In this document: piece by piece, positions 1-11,284 of the stretch | How positions within the stretch are numbered: the first letter of the stretch is position 1 | Layout: every line of letters starts with the position of its first letter | NCBI RefSeq assembly: GCF_031143425.1 | Contig: NC_090448.1 | Coordinates: forward strand, 334,192,177 to 334,256,176 | DNA: 64,000 nucleotides | Direction of reading: 5' to 3' | Source of the DNA: Pleurodeles waltl | Lineage: Eukaryota; Chordata; Amphibia; Caudata; Salamandridae | Translations under genes and position numbers: made by a program | Notes under the pieces: model-generated | The model's database searches: none | Told to the model about the DNA's origin: nothing | What the model saw: only the letters and a program-made list of their open reading frames with translations

Positions 1-603
1 GGATTTGTTGTCTCCCAAAGACATTCCTCCACCGGAAGTCACATTCTACCATTCAGTCATTAGAAAGGCTGCTGACATGTTGGATTTGCCTCTTACCTCT
101 GCTGAACGTTTATCTAATCTACTAACTGAGATGCTTCATTCTACTTCATCATCCTCAGAGCCCTTGTTGCCTTTTTAATGAGGCTTTGACTGAACCAATT
201 TTGGTCATTTGTCAGAAACCTATGTCTTCCTCTGAGATTTCTAGGCCAATTGCTAGAAGGTATAAGCCAGCTCCGGGAGATCTGCTCTTTTTGTCCTCTC
301 TCCCTTCACCTGAGAGTTTGGTGGTATAAGCTTTGTGTTAATCCAAAGTTTACACCTGGGTCTTTTCCCTCATCCCCAGTGGATAGAGAGTCTAAAAAGA
401 TGGAGCAGTCGGCAAAGAAATTGTTTTTCATCCGGCAGCATGGCATTGAAGGTGATGAACGCAACCTGCTTTTAGGGCCATTACATTCATGCTTTATTGG
501 ACTGTGCTAAAGCTGTGGTTCCAAAGCTACTAGTGGATGTTCAGGGAGACTTTTCTGAACTCTTGAAGGAAGGACAGGCTGCAGCCAGTCAGGTCATTCA
601 GAT
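1..603 (+). pseudogene. DIRS gag-like gene, N-terminal/middle part (D1)
   Basis: This is the central part of the DIRS structural (gag-like) protein. From base 2 the reading runs through an RKAADMLDLPL block that matches VRRAAEVLDLDLP in copy D3 (20055-20300). It then moves through frameshifts to a DRESKK block and a WDxxx-VPKLL block matching D3 at 20342-20617. Frame changes near 175, 250 and 490 and several stops make it non-functional. It stops at the hAT insertion at 604 and resumes at 1518. The function of DIRS gag is presumed particle formation or RNA binding. Confidence 0.7.
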
Positions 604-968
604 CAGGGATCTCCACCCTTTTCAGTACCGAGAGTTACTTCTGATCAGTGAAAATCATCGTGAGCTACTGAAGGCTAAACAGCTTGCGCTTTATTTCCAA
701 ACATCCCCACACCAAACTTCCTTGACTTTAAGCCTAATATTCATAGAGTCAGATACTGTGGTTTGAACAAAATATTATGACTGGGACACTAACAGGGCTG
801 CCATGTGTGTCAGTGAGCGTGGTATTTGGGGGATGTATGAACATGTATACATATGAATGGGATATATGTGTATGAGTAACTGAGAGTCTGTCAAGGTATT
901 TGTGGCATAGGGCATACCTTTCACCCTATGTTTCACCATTACAAGTATAGCGCAAACATAGAGCCATA

Positions 969-1053
969 TTTTTAATTGGGAGAAATTTGAAGTGCAAAAA
1001 TGTTCATAATGTGGAACATTTTTTTACTCTTTAAATTTCTCCCATTTAAAAAA
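969..1053. repeat. Inverted repeat (hairpin) inside the hAT element
   Basis: Left arm 969-1005 and right arm 1014-1053 are near-perfect complements around an 8-base loop. The arms share TTGGGAGAAATTTG-like sequence on one side and its complement on the other. It could be a small older foldback element or a structural part of this hAT family. Confidence 0.7.
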
Positions 1054-1152
1054 TGATTGTATTCATTAGTGATAAATATTGCACAGTGTTCTACTGGCCA
1101 CTGTAAGCAAGAGGTCTGGTGTTTGTTAATGCAACACTTTAAAAAATATTTT

Positions 1153-1211
1153 GAGAAAATCTAAATGAAAAGTTAATTTATTTATATGGTAACTTTCATT
1201 TTCATTTTCTC
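1153..1211. repeat. Second inverted repeat inside the hAT element
   Basis: Arms 1153-1175 and 1190-1211 are complementary (GAGAAAATCTAAATGAAAAG against its near complement) with a 14-base AT loop. It lies about 100 bp from the first hairpin and has similar AT-rich composition. Confidence 0.6.
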
Positions 1212-1517
1212 CGATTTAAAAGCATTGAGAAACCTAATTTTGTTCTCACTTCCAGTACTGAGTTGGCAAGGACTTTTATTTAAGAGTTAAATACCTAAGT
1301 GCTTAAATTCGTCATCTCTGTACACTGGATCATAAATCTGACTCCAGGCCCGGCTAGCTGCAGTCTGGTAATAATGTAAAATAAACACCTCTTCCCTTAA
1401 CTTTAAAAGGAAAAATTTGACCCTGTGCCTATTTAAAAATGAACTCTAGGCCTTGAGCTACTCTGAAAGGGTGTGGGAGCTACTGGTAGCTTGCGATCGA
1501 CTGTTTGGAGACACCTG

Positions 1518-1800
1518 GTTTAGATACTGCAGACTTGTGACTGGAGCGATGGGCACGTTGGTAACCACTAGAAGGAATTTTTGGTTGAGAGGTTCTGCAT
1601 TCTTCCAAGATGTGCAGAATGTTTTGATGAATTTGCCCTTTGATGGGGCTAGACTGTTTGGGGTGAAAGCAGATTCAGCTTTAGAAAGGTTTAAGGAAAG
1701 TAAAGCAACGGCTCGCTCCCTGGGTCTTCACTCCCAGCCCAAATATTACAGGCAGTTTAGAAAGTCTTGGGGCTTTGCAAGAAGCTTTTCTTTTTGTGAG
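1518..1800 (+). pseudogene. DIRS gag-like gene, C-terminal part (D1)
   Basis: The reading runs in one frame through TTRRNFWLR, QNVLMNLPFDGARLFG and ADSALERFKESKATARSLGL. The same blocks recur in DIRS copies at 36138, 40285 and 52500, so this is the conserved C-terminal gag region. It continues the gag cut by the hAT element. The open frame starts at 1453 inside the hAT, but those first residues are hAT sequence and not part of gag. A stop follows at about 1801. Confidence 0.75.
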
Positions 1801-2335
1801 TGACTGCAATATTTGCAGCAGCCACAACAGCCAGCCAATCCCCTTTACAGATGGTATAGGGAGTACGGGAGGGGTAGACAGCGAGATGTTCCCCTTTTCC
1901 CATCTTCCTCCCCATCCTCTTTTTCTTCCTGTGCCACCATTGCCTGAAAGCAGCCCTAGTTTTCCCACCTTACAGCATGCTTTACCGGATAGAGAATGGG
2001 TGTCTGTTTGTCCATGGAGGTACATAACATTGGTTCTGTGGGTGTTAGATATTGTGGAAAAGGAGTATGCCTTACCCTTCCAGAAATTTCCTCCGCCTTT
2101 TCCACCCCAGCAAAATTTCATTTCCACAGACCATCTCCAGCTTCTCTGACAGGAGATTCAATCCATGCTTCGAAAGGGTGCAGTGGAGTTGGTTCCGTAG
2201 CAAGAATGGGGTCAGGGATATTATTCACGTTATTTACTGATTCCCCAAAAAGTTGCCGACATTTGCATCTGACTCCAGACCTCAGGATTTTGAACAGGTC
2301 TCTCAAGCAGGAAAGTTCAATATTCTGGCCCCAGC
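1801..2335 (+). pseudogene. DIRS linker and reverse transcriptase N-terminal part (D1)
   Basis: A proline-rich linker is followed by an RT approach region. WRYITLVLWVLDIVEKEY corresponds to the ITSDKWVLQIIQKGY block of D3. Next come a KGAVELVP-type block, a YYSRYLLIPQK-like block and DLRILNRSLKQ, the conserved DLRxLN motif of DIRS RT. Several frameshifts and stops are present. The coding stops at 2335 where an LTR fragment begins and picks up again at 4691. Confidence 0.65.
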
Positions 2336-4690
2336 TGTAGGAAAGTGCCTCATTTGGCATGGTTTGCCCCTCCCTCCCCCCCCCCCCCCCACACCTCCCC
2401 CCCACACACACTTTTTGCCTAGTGTTGATGCCAACTTTGATTAAAAGTGTGCAGGGATCCCGCTAACCAGGCCCCAGCACCAGTGTTCTTTCCACAATTG
2501 GCACAACCCTGGCCCACAGTTAAGTCCCTTGTAAATGGTACCCCTGGTACCAAGAGCCCTGTGGCCAGGGAAGGTTCCCAAGGGATGCAGCATGTAATAT
2601 GCCAACCTAGGAGACCCCTCACCAAACACATGTACACTGCCTCACAGCTTGTGTTTGCTGGTGGGGAGAAAAAGACAGTCGACATGGCACCCCTCTCAGG
2701 GTGCCATGCCCACAAACCACTGCCTGTGGCATAGGTAAGACACCCCTCTAGCAGGCCTTACAGCCTTACAGGTGAGGGCATAGCTGCATAAGCAATATGC
2801 CCGTACAGGGTCTAAGTCCATTCTTAGACATTGTAAGTGCAGTGTAGCCATATTGAGTATGTGGTCTGGGAGCTGTCAATACGAACTCCACAGCTCCATA
2901 ATGGCTCCACTGAATACTGGGAAGTTTGATATCACACTTCCAGCACAATAAACCCCCACTGATGTCAGTGTGGGATTTATTAAAAAATTCACACAGAGGG
3001 CATCTTGGAGATGCTCCCTGTTTGTTAGCCAAACTGCTAGTGTAGGACTGACTGGTCTGTGCCTTCCTTCCACTTTCAGACACATTTCTGACCACGTGGG
3101 GTGAGAGTCTTTGTGCACTCTGTGGTCAGGAACAAAGCCTGTCCTGGGAGGAGGTGCTTCACACCTCCTCCCTACAGGAACTGTAACACCTGGTCGTGAG
3201 CCTCAAAGGCACAAGCCTCAGATTACAGCTAGTGGAGCTGCCCACCCCTTGACAAAGACCCACTTTTGGTGGCAAGTCCGGTGGTAAAATTAGGGAAAAC
3301 AGGGAGGAATGACTACCCCAATCAGGACCATCCCTAGAGTGTCCAGAGCTGAGGAGACCCCCCTCCCTTCAGAATCCTCCATCTTGGTTTGGAGGACAGG
3401 GGCCAATAGGATTAGGGTTGTGCCCCCATCCCCAAAGAGAGTACGCACCTGGAGGGTGTAGCTACCCTCGGGGACAGTAGCCATTAGCTACTGCCCTCTG
3501 ACCCCTAACACGCCCCTAAATCTAGGATTTAAGGGCCTCCCTGAACCCAAGTCATTAGATTCCTGTCGACGTGACAAGGACTGCTTAGCTGAAATCCCCA
3601 GCAGAGAAGAAGGAAGACAACTGATTTGGCCCCAGCCCTACCGGCCTGTCTCCTGCTTCAAAGAACCTGCAAAAGAACAGTGACACATCCAGTGCGACCA
3701 CTGACCTCTGCCAAGCTCCAGAGGGGGGCCCTGCACCCAAAAGGACCAAGAACTCCTGTGGACAGCGGCCCTGCCCAAGAAGAAATCAACAACTAAGGAC
3801 TCCAACCTCACTCTGAATGCGTGAGTCCTAACCACTCTGCACACGGCCCGTGTGCAGGTGGTCCAACCAGCTAGAGAGGATCCTCAGGCGAGTCAGAGCA
3901 AGTGCCCACCCTGTGTTGACCTCTCCACCCTTCCACAACAAAACCTACAGAGGGAATCCCGAGGACCCCCCTCCCTCCGACCGCAAAACCTCTGGACGAA
4001 GATATCTGACGTCAAAGGACCCGCAGCACCCAGGCCTTGGAGAAACAGACACCTGGTGCAGCAAGTGGCCCTCCTCCCTGTCCAGCCAGTGGTTTGCCGG
4101 AGACGACCCCCTGGACCCCACCTGCAGCCTCTGAGTGATCCCAGGGTCTCCTTATAGAAAATCATTTGAGACCCAACATCTTGTTTGCACCCGGCTGCCC
4201 CAGTGCCACTGAGGGTGTATGTTTGGTGCCTACTTGTGTCGTCCCTCCCACCCCCAGTGTTTCTCTAAGCCCCCCAGGTCTGCCTTCCGAAGTCACCGGT
4301 ACTTACTTGCCTGCAGATCTGAAACCGAGAGCCCCCAGTCTCCATAGGGGCCCATGGGAATTTTGCCTACACTTTGACCTCTGCACCGAGCCGGTCCCGT
4401 GTTGCTGGTGGTGGGTGTTTGGGGTTACTTGAACCCCAACCTGTGGACTACCTAACCCCCGGAAACTGGAACTGTAAGTGTTGTACTTACCTGTAAACCG
4501 ATCTAACTTTTCTTCTCCGAGGAACTGCTTCTGAAAATTGCTGTGTCAATTTTTAAAACAGATTATTGCCAATATATCAAAAACGGTATAACATCGATTT
4601 CAAACAAAGTTCTGTTAATACATGTGTGAAATATGAATCTATTGAAGTACTTACCTGCAACTGAAATCCTGTAGTTCTAAAAATAAACCC
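2336..4690 (+). mobile_element. LTR-A2 fragment (long LTR, 3' end missing)
   Basis: It begins with TGTAGGAAAGTGCC and follows the long-LTR pattern: a GCTAACCAGGCCCCAGCACC block, a GGTACCCCTGGTACC block and a CTTACCTG block near the end. The closest relative in the window is the reversed copy at 52898-57084. The last roughly 200 bp, which should end in CTTCCTACA, are missing, and the copy stops directly after an AATAAA signal at 4682. DIRS RT coding lies on both sides. Open frames inside are not conserved as protein. Confidence 0.7.
2367..2411. repeat. Poly-C / CA-rich tract
   Basis: A run of about 16 consecutive C residues is flanked by C-rich and CA-rich sequence inside the LTR-A2 fragment. 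A comparable G run sits at 42861-42875 in a reversed LTR-A copy, so homopolymer expansion recurs in these LTRs. Confidence 0.9.
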
Positions 4691-5120
4691 TTGCTCAGGT
4701 GCCTCTTGCGATGGAGAAAGAAGACTGGATGGTTTCAGTCAACTTGCAGGATATCTAGTTTCACATCCCTATCCGACATTCGCACAGAAAGTCTCAACAA
4801 TATCAGTTTGCGGTCCTTCAGTTTGGTCTTACCTCTGTACCTCAAGTCTTCACGAAGGTGATGCAGTGGTCACAACACATCTCAGAAGTTTGGGAGTATC
4901 AGTAGCCCCTTACCTGGACAATTGTTTCATCAAAGCCAAGTCTCTGGAGTTGTTGTCACTTGCTGTTGACGACTTAGTGGTTGTTCAACCTGTGTTTTTC
5001 AATCAACATACCCATAGCTCACTTAGAGCCCTCTCAGCGCACTCTTTTCATAAAGGGCTGTACTGGACACTACTAGAAGTCAAGCCTTCTCTCCTCTACA
5101 GAGGTTTCTAAACATTCAGG
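4691..5120 (+). pseudogene. DIRS reverse transcriptase, palm region (D1)
   Basis: The reading resumes with LAQVPLAMEKEDWMVSVNLQD, the DIRS counterpart of the RT motif that carries the first catalytic aspartate. It continues through QYQFAVLQFGLTSVPQVFTK, then shifts frame to VTTHLRSLGVSVAPYLDN. The catalytic YxDD box reads YLDN, so the second active-site aspartate is lost. Stops occur between the blocks. This is a dead RT. Confidence 0.75.
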
Positions 5121-6224
5121 CTATGACTCTAAGGTTTCAGAATGGATCACATTCCAGTCCTGAAGGTCTTGCGCCTGTTAGGTCTGTTAGCCTCCTGCAT
5201 TCTGTTAGTCAAGCATACAATCTGGTACATGAGGGCGCTCTATTAGTGCCTCGCGGGCAGTGGTTTCAACACAACGGGGATCTCCAGGTGACTGTAAAGA
5301 TCTCTAGAGACACTGCAGTGGATCTGCAATGGTGGTGTGTGTCTTGCACTCTCTCTCAATGGAAGCCATTTCACACTCCTTCCTCGGTGGCCACAGTTAT
5401 AACGGATTCATCCACCGTGGGATGTGGAATTGCTATGGGGGAATCTGGAGATCAAAGGACTTTGGTCTCCAGAGTAAGTTATTGCATATCAGTCTGTTGG
5501 AAATGTGGGTGATACATCTGGCTTACAAGGCCTTTCTCCCTTCCCGGTCAGTCCATACAGTTCTTGACAGACAATACTACTGTGAAGTGGTACATCAACA
5601 AGCACGTTGGATTGGTGTTATATCTTCTTTGCAGAGAGGCTCTACAGCTCTGGTCCTGGACTCAGAGTCATCAGATTTGGGTGATGGCAAATCATCTGGC
5701 CGCAATTCCAAACATGTGTGCGGACAGTCTGTCGGCATTTTACAGATAATCACAAGTGGCGTCTCCCTCCAGAAGTAGTTCATCATGTTTTTGGGTTAGG
5801 GGGGACTCCTCAAATAGACCTTTTTGTCACTTCGGAGAAAGCGCACTGGCTGTCATTCTGCAGCCTCCTGTATCCTGTGCAGGGGGTATTGTGGGATACG
5901 ATTCAGTTTCACTGGGGCACCCAGCTGCTTTACTTATTTCCCCCATACCCTTGATTTCTCAGCAGTTGAGGAAGGTTCGCCTAGACCGGGCCCAAGTCAT
6001 TAATACCCCCAGTTTGGCCATGAAGGGTGTGGTACACAGACCACCGTCACCACTCCATGTGCAGTTCATTCTGTCTTCTTTTCAGGGCAGATCACCCCTT
6101 GCAATTGCAGGGGCAGGTTCAACATCCCCACCTCCAGAACCTGCACCTATATGCCTGGAGATTGAACGGGACAACCTGAGTTAATTTTTACTTCCTCCTA
6201 ATGTAGTGTGCGTTATTTTGTCAT
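5121..6224 (+). pseudogene. DIRS RNase H and linker to recombinase (D1)
   Basis: The RNase H core is visible across frames: VTVKISRDTAVDLQWW, then TDSSTVGCGIAMG (first acidic residue), LLEMW (glutamate) and FLTDNTTVKWYINK (aspartate), followed by SWTQSHQIWVMANHLAAI and CADSLS. The typical DIRS linker KVRLDRAQVI follows near 5970 and the reading ends around 6180. Frameshifts near 5460, 5560 and 5750 break it. It is cut at 6224 by the gypsy element, and the recombinase N-terminal half that should follow is not seen. Confidence 0.8.
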
Positions 6225-8865
6225 TGTAAGGAAATGCCTCCTTTGCACGGTTACCCCCTGACTTTTTGCCTTTGCTGATGCCAAGTTATGATTTGAAAGT
6301 GTGCTGAGGCCTGCTAACCAGGCCCCAGCACCAGTGTTCTTTCCCTAAAACTGTACCTTTGTCTCCACAATTGGCACAACCCTGGCACAAAGGTAAGACC
6401 CTTGTAACTGGGACCCCTGGTACCAAGGGCCCTGATGCCAGGGAAGGTCTCTAAGGGCTGCAGCATGTCTTATGCCACCCTAGGGACCCCTCACTCAGCA
6501 CAGACACGCTGCTTGCCAGCTTGTGTGTGCTGGTGGGGAGAAGATGACTAAGTCGACATGGCACTCCCATCAGGGTGCCATGCCAACCTCACACTGCCTA
6601 TGGCATAGGTAAGTCACCCCTCTAGCAGGCCTTACAGCCCTAAGGCAGGGTGCACTATACCACAGGTGAGGGCATAGGTGCATGAGCACTATGCCCCTAC
6701 AGTGTCTAAGCAAAACCTTAGACGTTGTAAGTGCGGGTAGCCATAAGAGTATATGGTCTGGGAATCTGTCAAACACGAACTCCACAGCACCATAATGGCT
6801 ACACTGAAAACTGGGAAGTTTCGTATCAAACTTCTCAGCACTATAAATGCACACTGATGCCAGTGTGCACTTTATTGTAAAAATACACCCAGAGGGCATC
6901 TTAGAGATGCCCCCTGAAAATATACCCGACTTCCAGTGTGGGCTGACTAGTTTTGTCAGCCTGCCACACACCAGACATGTTGCTGGCCACATGGTGAGAG
7001 TGCCTTTGTCACTCTGTGGCCAGGAACAAAGCCTGTACTGGGTGGAGGTGCTTTTCACCTCCCCCTGCAGGAACTGTAACACCTTGTGGTGAGCCTCAAA
7101 GGGTCACCCCCTTTGTTACAGCGCCACAGGGCATCCCAGCTAGTGTAGATGCCCGCCCCTCCGGCCACTGCCCCCACTTTTGGTGGCAAGCCTGGAGGAG
7201 ATAATGAGAAAAACAAGGAGGAGTCACTCCCCAGTCAGGATAGCCCCTAAGGTGTCCTGAGCTGAGGTGCCTCTTACTTTTAGAAATCCTAGATCTTGCA
7301 GATGGAGGATTCCCCCAATAGGATTAGGGATGTGCCCCCCTCCTTACAGGGAGGAGGCAAAAAGAGGGTGTAGCCATTGGCTACTGCCCTCCCAGACCTA
7401 AACACACCCCTAAACTGTGTATTTAGGGGCTCCCAGAACCTAGGAAGATAGATTCCTGCAACCTGAAGACGAAGAAGGACTGCTGACCTGAAGCCCTGCA
7501 GAGAAGACGGAGACAACAACTACTTTGGCCCCAGCCCTAGCAGCCTGTCTCCCCACTTAAAGAAAAACTGCAACAGTGACGCATCCCCCAGGGCCCAGCG
7601 ACCTCTGAAGCCTCAGCGGACTACCCTGCATCTAAAACGACCAAGAAGCTCCTGAGAACAGCGGCTCTGTTCAACAAACCTGCAACTTTGCAACAAAGAA
7701 GCAACTTTTAAGGATCACATTTCCCACCGGAAGCGTAAGACTTTCCACTCTGCACCCGACGCCCCCGGCTTGACCTGCGGAAAACTAATTCTGCAGTGAG
7801 GACTCCCCGGCGACTGCGAGCCCGTGAGTAGCCAGAGTTGACCCCCCCTGAGCCCCCACAGCGACGCCTGCAGAGGAAATTCAGAGGCTCCCCCTGACCG
7901 CGACTGCCTGCTTCAAGGAACCCGATGCCTGGGAAACCCACTGCACCCGCAGCCCCCAGGACCTGAAGGAACAGAACTCCAGTGCAGGAGCGACCCCCTC
8001 CGTAGTCCAGGTGGTGGCTACCCCGAGGAGCCCCCGTGCCTGCCTGCATCGTTGAAGAGACCCCCGGGTCTCCCCATTGATTCCTATTGAAAACCCGACG
8101 CCTCTTTGCACGCTGCACCTGGCCGCCCCAGTGCTGCTGAGGGTGTACGTTCTGTGCCTGCTTGTGTCCCCCCCGTTGCCCTACAAAAACCCCCTGGTCT
8201 GTCCTCCGAAGTCGCGTGGACTTAACTGCTGGCAGACTGGAACCGGGGCACCCCTATTTCCATTGAACCCTATGTGTTCTAGGCACCACTTTGACCTCTG
8301 CACCTGACCAGCCCTGAGCTGCTGGTGTGGTAACTTTGGGGTTGCCTTGAACCCCCAACGGTGGGCTACCTTGGACCCAACTTTGAACCCTGTAAGTGTT
8401 CTACTTACCTGTGAACTTAACAATTACTTACCTCCCCCAGGAACTGTTGATTTTTGCAGTGTCCACTTTTAAAATAGCTTATTGCCATTTTTGCCAACAC
8501 TGTACATGCTATTGTGATAATTCAAAGTTCCTAAGATATCTAAGTGAAATACCTTTCATTTAAAGTATTGTTTGTAAATCTTGAACCTGTGGTTCTTAAA
8601 ATAAACTAAGAAAATATATTTTTCTATATAAAAACCTATTGGCCTGGAATTGTCTTTGAGTGTGTGTTCCTCATTTATTGCCTGTGTGTGTACAACAAAT
8701 GCTTAACAATACCCTCTGATAAGCCTACTGCTCGACCACACTACCACAAAATAGAGCATTAGAATTATCTCTTTTTGGCACTATCTTACCTCTAAGGGGA
8801 ACCCTTGGACTCTGTGCACACTATTTCTTTCTTTTAAATAGTATATACAGATCCAACTTCCTACA
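6225..8865 (+). repeat. 5' LTR (LTR-A, about 2.64 kb)
   Basis: It starts TGTAAGGAAATGCC and ends CTTCCTACA, and repeats at 13930-16534. By eye the first 300 bases of the two LTRs differ by about a dozen substitutions and two small indels, so the insertion is not recent. The 5' copy keeps a roughly 70-base segment near 7120-7195 that the 3' copy lacks. Reading frames inside are not shared as protein between copies. 2.6 kb is several times the usual gypsy LTR length. Confidence 0.9.
8600..8633 (+). promoter_or_regulatory. Overlapping poly(A) signal and TATA-like box of LTR-A
   Basis: AATAAA at 8600-8605 is followed 20 bases later by TATATAAAA at 8625-8633, then a GT-rich stretch (GTGTGTGTTCC) near 8660. 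The same arrangement recurs in the 3' LTR at about 16268-16300 and in the solo LTR at about 49920. One reading is a promoter with a very short R region whose poly(A) signal lies in U3 upstream of the start site, as in some retroviruses. No transcript data are available to confirm it. Confidence 0.5.
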
Positions 8866-8866
8866 T

Positions 8867-8884
8867 TGGTGGATCACCGGTGGG
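8867..8884 (+). other. Putative primer binding site
   Basis: TGGTGGATCACCGGTGGG begins one base after the 5' LTR and has the TGG start expected of a tRNA-complementary site. I cannot assign the tRNA by eye. Confidence 0.5.
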
Positions 8885-9132
8885 GTACAAGACTTTGCAT
8901 TTGCTGGACTGCTCAGCCAATACCTCATCACACGACTAAATTGCAAAAATTGTCATTAGAAACTGATTTTTGAAATTTGAGCTATTTTTCTAAATTTTTA
9001 AAAGTCCTGCTAGGGCATTGTGTTAGTTCCTGTTAGCATTTCTTTTAGAGTTTAAAAGTTTTGTAAAAGTTTGGATTAAGTTCTAGAGATAGTTTTAGAT
9101 TCTTAAAAAGTATCCCACCTTTTAGAGAAATA

Positions 9133-10400
9133 ATGTCTACTGTAGACGAGATGGTGGTGAAGCTCAACCTCACCCCTTACCTGCATCTTAAAATGTCAGA
9201 GTTAAGGACTCTCTGCAAAATCAAAAAGATAAAAACTGGATCAAACCCTACCAAAGTACAGCTCCAGGAGCTCTTGGCAAAGTTGGCTAGAGACAATCCC
9301 TCTCAAGATACCCTTACAGAGGGGGAAGCTAGTGATTTGGAGGAGAATTTCCCCCCTCCAGTCCTAGTTAGGGAGACCAGGGTTTCTCCAACCCTGACTC
9401 CACAAGTGATAGTCAGAGATGTTGCTTCTCTCACAGGGGAGTCCAACAGCTCTGAAAGCATTGAGGGCAGCCTCAACGAAGATGACCTCCTGTTAGCCAG
9501 GAAGGCCAAAAGATTGGCTTTGGAGAGACAGCTCCTAGCCATAGAAAGGGAAGACAAGAGATGGGCTTAGCTCCCATCAATGGTGGCAGCAACTTAAATA
9601 GGGTCAGAGATACTACTGGCATGCTAAAAAAAAAACAAAGGGAGTGTAACAAAATATGAAGATGGTGATGACATCACCAAATGGTTCACAGTTTTTGAGA
9701 GGGCTTGTGCAACCAGAAAAGTAAACTGGCTCACTGGCGTGCGCTCCTTTGGGAAATGTTCACTGGAAAGTGTAGGGATAGACTCCTCACACTCTCAGGA
9801 AAAGATGCAGAATCCTATGACCTCATGAAGGCTACCCTGATTGAGGGCTTTGGATTCTCAACTGAGGAGTACAGGATTAGGTTCAGGGGGGCTAAAAATC
9901 CTCGAGCCAGACCTGGGTTGATTTTGTTGACTTCTCAGTCAAAACACTGGATGGCTGGATTAATGGCAGTGGTGTAAATTATTATGATGGGCTGTACAAT
10001 CTGTTTATGAAAGAACACCTTTTAAGTAATTGTTTCAATGATAAACTGCATCAGCATCTGGTAGACCTAGGTCCAATTTCTCCCCTAGAATTGGGAAAGA
10101 AGGCAGACCACTGGGTCAAGACTAGGGTGACCAACACTTCCACAGGGGGTGACCAAAAGAAAGGGGTCACAAAGACTCCCCAGGGGAAGAGTGTTGAGAC
10201 ATCCAAGGGTAAAAGTAAAGAGTCTTCTACAGGGCCCCAAAAACCTGTTCAGGAGGGAGGGTCCAAAGCCTCTTCACAATCCAATTTTGGGTACAAGGGT
10301 AAAAACTTTGATCCCAAAAAGGCCTGGTGTCGTAGCTGTAATCAGCAGGGACACCAAACTGGAGACAAGGCCTGTCCCAAGAAAGGTTACACTTCAACTA
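9133..10400 (+). pseudogene. gag: Gmr1-like gag with capsid and zinc knuckle
   Basis: The start at 9133 follows a non-coding leader of about 270 bases and opens a 145-codon frame rich in charged residues. A frameshifted middle part (about 9640-9960) contains DITKWFTVFERAC and YDLMKATLIEGFGFSTEEYRIRFR, which resembles the capsid segment from which vertebrate SCAN domains are thought to derive. The frame from 10007 continues with HLVDLGPISPLELGKKADHWV and ends in a knuckle, CRSCNQQGHQTGDKAC (C-x2-C-x4-H-x6-C). The last spacing is two residues longer than the usual CCHC box. At least two frameshifts and a stop at 9568 inactivate it. Confidence 0.8.
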
Positions 10401-11284
10401 CTACTCTAGTTAGCACTGGAATAGCCAGTCTCCAGGTGGGATCAACAGTGTGCCCAGAGGAAATCAGGGTTCACACTGAAGCTACATTAGTTTCTGAGGG
10501 TGGGGTGGACTTACCCACACTTGCTGCCTGGCCCCCTACTATGCAAAAATACAGGCAGCAACTCTTAATTAATGGGACTAGTGTAGAAGGCCTGAGGGAC
10601 ACAAGTGCCAGTGTCACAATGGTGACAGACAAACTGGTTTCCCCAGGACAATACCTGACTGGACAAACTTATCCAGTCACTAACGCTGACAATCAGACTA
10701 AAGTACATCCCATGGCTATGGTAACTTTAGAATGGGGAGGGGTCACTGGCCTGAAACAGGTGGTAGTCTCCTCTAAAATCCCAGTAGACTGTTTGCTTGG
10801 AAATTACCTGGAGTCCTCAGCATCCGCTGAGGTAGAACTCAAAACCCATGCAGCCATGCTGGGTATCCCTGAACTGGTGTGTGTCAAGAAAAGGGCAGAG
10901 TGCAAGCTCAGGGTGAAAAAAGTTGTGTTGGAGCCTGGAATAATGGCCCAACCCCCCAAGAGGAAAGGAAAGAAGACTGGGGAACCAGCTTCAACACAGC
11001 AAAAGAAAAAGAACCTCTCTTCCCAGGAAGAAGTTCTGCCCTCTGAGGGAACTGAGCCCATGTAGTTGGAACCTTATCAGGTTGAGCTCTTAGGCCCAGG
11101 TGGATCCACAAGGGAACAGCTGTGTAAGGGGCAAGAACCCTGTCCCTCTCTTGAAGGCCTTAGGCAGCAAGCTGCTGAAGAGACCAAAGGAAAAATCAGT
11201 GGAACACATAGGGTCTATTGGAAGATGGACTCCTTTACACCTAGGCAAGGGATCCCAAACCTGGTGCCACTAGGAGTGTGGTAG
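10401..11284 (+). pseudogene. Gmr1-like aspartic protease and linker
   Basis: In the frame opened at 10007 a retropepsin-like segment reads INGTSVEGLRDTSASVTMV, followed about 60 residues later by a CLLGNYL block. The active-site triplet expected as D-T/S-G is D-T-S at 10598-10606, so the glycine is replaced. A lysine-rich linker (about 10920-11020) and a stop near 11063 follow, then a further open stretch to 11284 that leads into integrase. Protease identity rests on position and these two motifs. Confidence 0.65.

Larger units (their letters stand above)
604..1517. mobile_element. Non-autonomous hAT transposon inserted in DIRS gag
   Basis: The ends are imperfect terminal inverted repeats: CAGGGATCTCCA at the left and, read inward from the right, CAGGTGTCTCCA. 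They are flanked by an 8-bp target duplication, attcagat at 596-603 and gtttagat at 1518-1525 (6 of 8 match). Subterminal GAGCTACT-like repeats occur near both ends. The inside is AT-rich, has no transposase reading frame and contains two long hairpins. TIR form and 8-bp duplication are typical of the hAT superfamily. The interrupted gag reading resumes directly after the right duplication, which supports the boundaries. Confidence 0.75.

Noticed and set aside
1453..1545. N-terminal extension of the gag frame
   Set aside because: The first residues are encoded by the right end of the hAT element, whose boundary at 1517 is supported by TIR and duplication.
7708..8118. 136-codon minus-strand frame in the 5' LTR
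   Set aside because: Not kept in the 3' LTR or solo LTRs and no recognisable domain.
10007..11065. 352-codon frame as a possible host zinc-knuckle or SCAN-type protein
   Set aside because: It lies between matching LTRs and continues gag into protease; it is retrotransposon coding.
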